A DNA stretch of 6,418 nt from JBBQQK01 sp038216025 (GTDB lineage: Bacteria; Patescibacteriota; UBA1384; XYA2-FULL-43-10; 1-14-0-10-43-13): the NCBI GenBank assembly GCA_038216025.1, contig JBBQQK010000062.1:1-6418 (forward strand), read 5' to 3'. Of this stretch, positions 4,539-6,418 are shown one piece after another; position 1 is the stretch's first letter, and each line of letters begins with the position of its first letter. The notes under the pieces are model-generated. The model saw nothing but the letters and a program-made list of their open reading frames with translations, did not search any database and had not been told where the DNA came from. The translations under genes were made by a program, and so were the position numbers.

Positions 4539-4563
4539 TGAATTATTAATAAATAATTATCCC
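4531..4563. repeat. Inverted repeat after tgt
   Basis: GGGATAATT (4531-4539) is an exact inverted match to AATTATCCC (4555-4563). There is no T tract on the forward side, so termination is doubtful. Its left arm overlaps the -10 box of the next gene, so it could be an operator or chance in A+T-rich DNA. Confidence 0.45.
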
Positions 4564-4597
4564 TCGTTTGGTCGCGCGGGAGCTAGCAGGAGGAAAA

Positions 4598-4915
4598 ATG
4601 TACGATCCAACAGATGAAGAAGAGGCCTTAAAAGACGAATTGCCCGAATCGAATGTGGAATTACAAGAAGGCGATGATAAATATGACGCAGGAGCTATCG
4701 AAAGCTCAGAAGAAGACGAAGATGAAGAAGTTGAGGCTATTGTGGCTGGCGAAGATGAACCAGCTGCTCCAGTCGAAATTCCAGTTGTGGACGATACGGC
4801 TGAGGCCGGAGAGGCATCGAAAGATGTCGTGATCGATGAGGCAGAAGAAGCAGACGAAAGTACGCCTGCAGAGGATGTTGTTGATGAGGACAAAGAAACT
4901 GAAGACGAAGAATAA
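4598..4915 (+). CDS. Extremely acidic, probably disordered protein (105 aa), unknown function
   Basis: Not recognised. By my count 47 of 105 residues are Asp or Glu, against four Lys and no Arg, so the net charge is near -43. There is no Cys or Trp, no signal peptide and no membrane segment. Short hydrophobic islands such as PAAPVEIPVV (55-64) break the acidic runs, including SEEDEDEEVE (37-46) and the terminal KETEDEE. Such proteins often bind basic partners or ions; the sequence does not say which. The ATG at 4598 is chosen for AGGAGG (4588-4593) upstream; an in-frame TTG at 4568 lacks one. Its promoter (4510-4538) and hairpin (4942-4973) make it a single-gene unit. The acidic tail recalls RNA polymerase delta subunits, but no folded domain supports that. 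Confidence 0.72.
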   Translation: MYDPTDEEEALKDELPESNVELQEGDDKYDAGAIESSEEDEDEEVEAIVAGEDEPAAPVEIPVVDDTAEAGEASKDVVIDEAEEADESTPAEDVVDEDKETEDEE

Positions 4916-4941
4916 AGGTTCTAAGTAGTCAGAGTTTAGTC

Positions 4942-4973
4942 AGAAATATGACCATGAAAATGGTCATATTTCT
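4942..4973 (+). terminator. Probable terminator of the acidic-protein gene
   Basis: AGAAATATGACCAT (4942-4955) pairs perfectly with ATGGTCATATTTCT (4960-4973) around a GAAA tetraloop, a 14-base-pair stem. The following ATTTCTG is only moderately T-rich. Confidence 0.68.
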
Positions 4974-5012
4974 ATTTCTGAGCGTGAAATACCTCCAAAA
5001 TGTTCCTTGGTA

Positions 5013-5041
5013 TTGACAAATATAAACGTGTATGCTATAAT
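5013..5041 (+). promoter_or_regulatory. Very strong extended -10 promoter
   Basis: Exact TTGACA (5013-5018), 17-base spacer, exact TATAAT (5036-5041), plus the extended -10 dinucleotide TG at 5033-5034. This is the best promoter in the window. Transcription should start near 5048. Confidence 0.9.
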
Positions 5042-5047
5042 TACGTG

Positions 5048-5254
5048 TTCTGAGGGTGAGAGAGGGAGTTCTCAAGCCTGAGGGAAGCATACGAGGGAAA
5101 TGGATGGGAAATCAATCTATAGATATACGGAAGATTAAAAATATAAGTGCGATAGTGTGCTGCATAATTCCTCCCGATAGGCTTTTGCTTATCGAGACGT
5201 AGGTCCCCCCTCCGCCTGCGTGTGAATTATGCGGCACAGTGTCGCGCTTTTTTT
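5048..5254 (+). ncRNA. Candidate structured small RNA of about 207 nt with C-rich anti-Shine-Dalgarno segments
   Basis: The RNA family is not recognised. The 3' half is a three-way junction. The closing stem pairs 5147-5170 with 5224-5247 (24 positions, one mismatch, three G-U). One arm pairs 5175-5182 with 5187-5194 around a TTTT loop. A second pairs 5197-5203 with 5215-5221 around the loop TCCCCCCTCCG (5204-5214). CTCC (5171-5174) is unpaired in the junction. Seven T's (5248-5254) follow, so the closing stem doubles as terminator. The 5' half is purine-rich, with GAGGG at 5052, 5062, 5080 and 5093. An SD-preceded 33-codon frame (5104-5202) overlaps, but the paired, mismatch-tolerant stem favours RNA. 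It does not match 6S RNA (ends do not pair), tmRNA (no tRNA-like end) or RNase P RNA. Confidence 0.7.
5104..5202 (+). CDS. Possible 32-aa peptide inside the small RNA (doubtful)
   Basis: ATG at 5104 is preceded six bases upstream by GAGGG (5093-5097). The frame reads MGNQSIDIRKIKNISA, then a hydrophobic IVCCIIPPDRLLL stretch, and ends at TAG (5200-5202). Its second half coincides with the paired region of the RNA, so the codons may simply be a by-product of the fold. It could be a peptide carried by the small RNA. Confidence 0.2.
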   Translation: MGNQSIDIRKIKNISAIVCCIIPPDRLLLIET

Positions 5255-5262
5255 AAGCCCGA

Positions 5263-5289
5263 TTGTCACTTGACAAATAAGTTTAAAAT
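5263..5289 (+). promoter_or_regulatory. Weak candidate promoter/operator before the membrane-protein gene
   Basis: TTGTCA (5263-5268) and TAAAAT (5284-5289) are 15 bases apart, shorter than ideal. A better-looking TTGACA (5270-5275) has no -10 at the right distance. TGTCACTTGACA (5264-5275) is a near-perfect palindrome that could be a protein-binding site, and a related TGTGACA lies at 5289-5295. Confidence 0.35.
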
Positions 5290-5367
5290 GTGACACTTAA
5301 GAAATACGTACATTCCAAACCTATACGAAAAACCACTCCTACGGGAGGGACATCGGAGGAAATGATA

Positions 5368-6234
5368 ATGAAAAAAATGATGGTTGCTCTTGCATTCATC
5401 ATCGCCATGCTGGGCGTTACGGCTTACGCCGGCGACGCTGGCATGCATGGCCAGGAAGAGTCTGCTGTGTCCCTCCGGGACGGTGGGACGAGTTATTCTC
5501 AGTATAGCGCTTCGGCGCCGACTGAGAGTTCGACTGTTGCCGAGCAGAGCTATAATAAGGCTCCATCGGCACATGCGACTGCAACTTCCTTGGTCAGGAT
5601 TGAGAATAACAAGGTGGTGTATAAGGTCGAAAGACGACATGTTGCCACCCCGAGAAGAAGCGGCTACTATAAGCCGCAGCCTCGCTACCATGCAAACAGA
5701 CCAAATGTGGTCGTCGTTCCGGTAGGGGTACAAGCTCCTCCGATCGAAAGGAGAACGGGAATGAGTGATGCACAGAGCCTGTACTGGCTCTTGGGTATTC
5801 TGGGCTTCCTCCTAGTTGGAGGGTTAATGGCCCTTTTTATAACCATGGCCGTTAATAACGGTCAGACCAATCGCGAGTGCCTACGCGAGGCCATCGTTGA
5901 GCGGACGAGGATCCGAGAGATGGCCAACATGGCGCAGCGGTTGGGGGAATCGGCCCGTAGAGGTCGAGGCGAGGAGATGGAGTATAGCGGCTCCGACTCG
6001 TCATTCTCATTGAGGGTCGGACCCTCGAGCGGTGCTCGGGAGATGCCGGTTGGCGTTGGCCTCATGCAGGTCAATTTGCCGCCGGCGGAGATCAGGATGG
6101 TTGCTTCGGCACCGCCTGCACCTCGCCCGGTACCTGCACCCGCACCGCGCACGGCACCGGCTGCGCCGGCTGCCCCTGCACCAGCTGCAACAGCTACACC
6201 AGCACGAGCAGTGCGAGGGCGAACGGGTCCATAG
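5368..6234 (+). CDS. Secreted/membrane-anchored protein with Ala/Pro-rich tail, unknown function (288 aa)
   Basis: Not recognised. A Sec signal peptide (MKKMMVALAFIIAMLGVTAYA, likely cleavage after residue 21) is followed by a Ser/Thr/Ala/Tyr-rich exported segment (22-90) and a basic, Pro/Arg/Tyr-rich stretch (90-132). One membrane span (LYWLLGILGFLLVGGLMALF, about 138-163) precedes a charged cytoplasmic part (165-205, NRECLREAIVERTRIREMAN) and an Ala/Pro-rich tail (249-282). The predicted topology is N-terminal part outside, C-terminal part inside. The start at 5368 follows GGAGG (5355-5359) by eight bases and puts the signal peptide at the N-terminus; a longer frame from 5290 would bury it. 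The gene is visibly G+C-richer than its neighbours, suggesting different origin or expression. The structured RNA is immediately upstream, and a terminator follows 16 bases after the stop. Confidence 0.75.
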   Translation: MKKMMVALAFIIAMLGVTAYAGDAGMHGQEESAVSLRDGGTSYSQYSASAPTESSTVAEQSYNKAPSAHATATSLVRIENNKVVYKVERRHVATPRRSGYYKPQPRYHANRPNVVVVPVGVQAPPIERRTGMSDAQSLYWLLGILGFLLVGGLMALFITMAVNNGQTNRECLREAIVERTRIREMANMAQRLGESARRGRGEEMEYSGSDSSFSLRVGPSSGAREMPVGVGLMQVNLPPAEIRMVASAPPAPRPVPAPAPRTAPAAPAAPAPAATATPARAVRGRTGP

Positions 6235-6250
6235 AAATAGGAAACACATA

Positions 6251-6286
6251 GCCCCCAGACCAATCGGTCCGGGGGCGCTTTTTTTT
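6251..6286 (+). terminator. Strong terminator after the membrane-protein gene
   Basis: GCCCCCAGACC (6251-6261) pairs with GGTCCGGGGGC (6266-6276) with one A-C mismatch and an AATC loop, followed after GC by eight T's (6279-6286). Confidence 0.93.
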
Positions 6287-6292
6287 AAAGGG

Positions 6293-6316
6293 AAAAACCA
6301 CCGGCGTTAGCCGGTG
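6293..6316 (-). terminator. Hairpin, possible minus-strand terminator
   Basis: CACCGGC (6299-6305) pairs exactly with GCCGGTG (6310-6316) around GTTA. The plus-strand A run at 6293-6297 would follow the stem as a T run on the minus strand. No minus-strand gene is visible here to end, so it may be a leftover or may guard against antisense transcription. Confidence 0.4.
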
Positions 6317-6331
6317 TGTGCGTTTGAAGCG

Positions 6332-6361
6332 TTAGCGTTACTAAAATCATTGAAATATAAT
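6332..6361 (+). promoter_or_regulatory. Probable promoter of the gene at the right edge
   Basis: Exact TATAAT at 6356-6361. The best -35 is only TTAGCG (6332-6337) with an 18-base spacer, a poor match. The start would be near 6368. Confidence 0.45.
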
Positions 6362-6398
6362 AAAATCACCACCAACCTGGGCGGAAGGAGGTGATTTT
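6362..6398 (+). promoter_or_regulatory. Near-perfect Shine-Dalgarno inside an inverted repeat
   Basis: AAGGAGGTGA (6385-6394) matches ten bases of the perfect complement to the 16S rRNA 3' end and lies at a good distance from the ATG at 6400. GGTGATTTT (6390-6398) is the exact inverted complement of AAAATCACC (6362-6370), so a read-through transcript could hide the ribosome binding site, whereas a transcript starting near 6368 would lack most of the left arm. Confidence 0.55.
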
Positions 6399-6399
6399 T

Positions 6400-6418
6400 A
6401 TGAATGGAAGAATGTACA
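6400..6418 (+). CDS. Start of a gene cut by the window edge
   Basis: ATG at 6400 follows an excellent Shine-Dalgarno. Only MNGRMY is visible, so nothing can be said about the product. Confidence 0.6.

Noticed and set aside
4568..4597. TTG start extending the acidic protein by ten residues
   Set aside because: The AGGAGG before the ATG at 4598 lies inside it, and the added residues do not match the acidic character of the protein.
5048..5254. 6S RNA
   Set aside because: The 5' and 3' ends do not pair into a long rod with a central bubble; only the 3' half forms the closed stem.
5048..5254. tmRNA or a tRNA
   Set aside because: There is no acceptor/T-arm sequence or CCA end anywhere in the window that I could find.
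5290..5367. Longer start for the membrane protein at 5290
   Set aside because: It would place the signal peptide internally; GGAGG at 5355-5359 clearly serves the ATG at 5368. The ATG at 5362 is too close to the Shine-Dalgarno.
5862..6310. Overlapping ORFs on both strands over the end of the membrane-protein gene
   Set aside because: They arise from the G+C-rich Ala/Pro codons, which contain few stops in any frame; none has a ribosome binding site.

Overview
This looks like chromosomal DNA from a bacterium, probably a member of the Candidate Phyla Radiation (Patescibacteria). The evidence is the A+T-rich spacers, the small single-gene transcription units, TGA used as a stop (so not the UGA-Gly code of Gracilibacteria), a ribosomal protein L1 with a long charged N-terminal tail, and a tRNA-guanine transglycosylase standing apart from any queuosine genes. 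The phylum is an inference; a more precise placement cannot be made from this window. All genes called run on the + strand.

Positions 1-2736 hold the ribosomal stalk genes. rplA (L1) has its own consensus promoter and a 5'-UTR fold that resembles known L1-binding mRNA sites. A 724-base spacer follows, holding the rplA terminator, a doubtful small membrane ORF, a palindromic repeat, and then the promoter, L10 leader RNA and leader terminator of rplJ-rplL. L10 and L12 form the stalk that recruits translation factors; L1 forms the opposite, mobile stalk. A strong terminator ends the unit at 2736.

Positions 2734-3240 hold two very small, apparently independent units: a 56-codon basic protein and a 28-codon arginine-rich peptide. 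Each has a Shine-Dalgarno sequence and a downstream hairpin. The first has a strong promoter; the second has a weaker one. Positions 3252-4507 hold tgt, whose -10 box is so close to the ATG that the mRNA should be leaderless. Its coding sequence carries low-complexity inserts, two of which are made of 7-base repeats. Positions 4510-4973 hold a one-gene unit for an extremely acidic 105-residue protein.

Positions 5013-5254 look like a roughly 207-nt structured RNA gene with an extended -10 promoter, a branched 3' domain with C-rich anti-Shine-Dalgarno segments, and a terminator forming the closing stem. Directly downstream is a G+C-rich gene for a secreted or membrane-anchored 288-residue protein with a signal peptide, one internal membrane segment and an Ala/Pro-rich tail. 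One RNA segment can form about ten base pairs with this gene's ribosome binding site. The window ends just inside another gene, whose near-perfect Shine-Dalgarno sequence lies in one arm of an inverted repeat.

The genes in view are mostly ordinary. The best candidates for something undescribed are the structured RNA at 5048-5254 and its possible downstream target, the two micro-genes at 2799 and 3092, and the leader architecture of the ribosomal protein genes.
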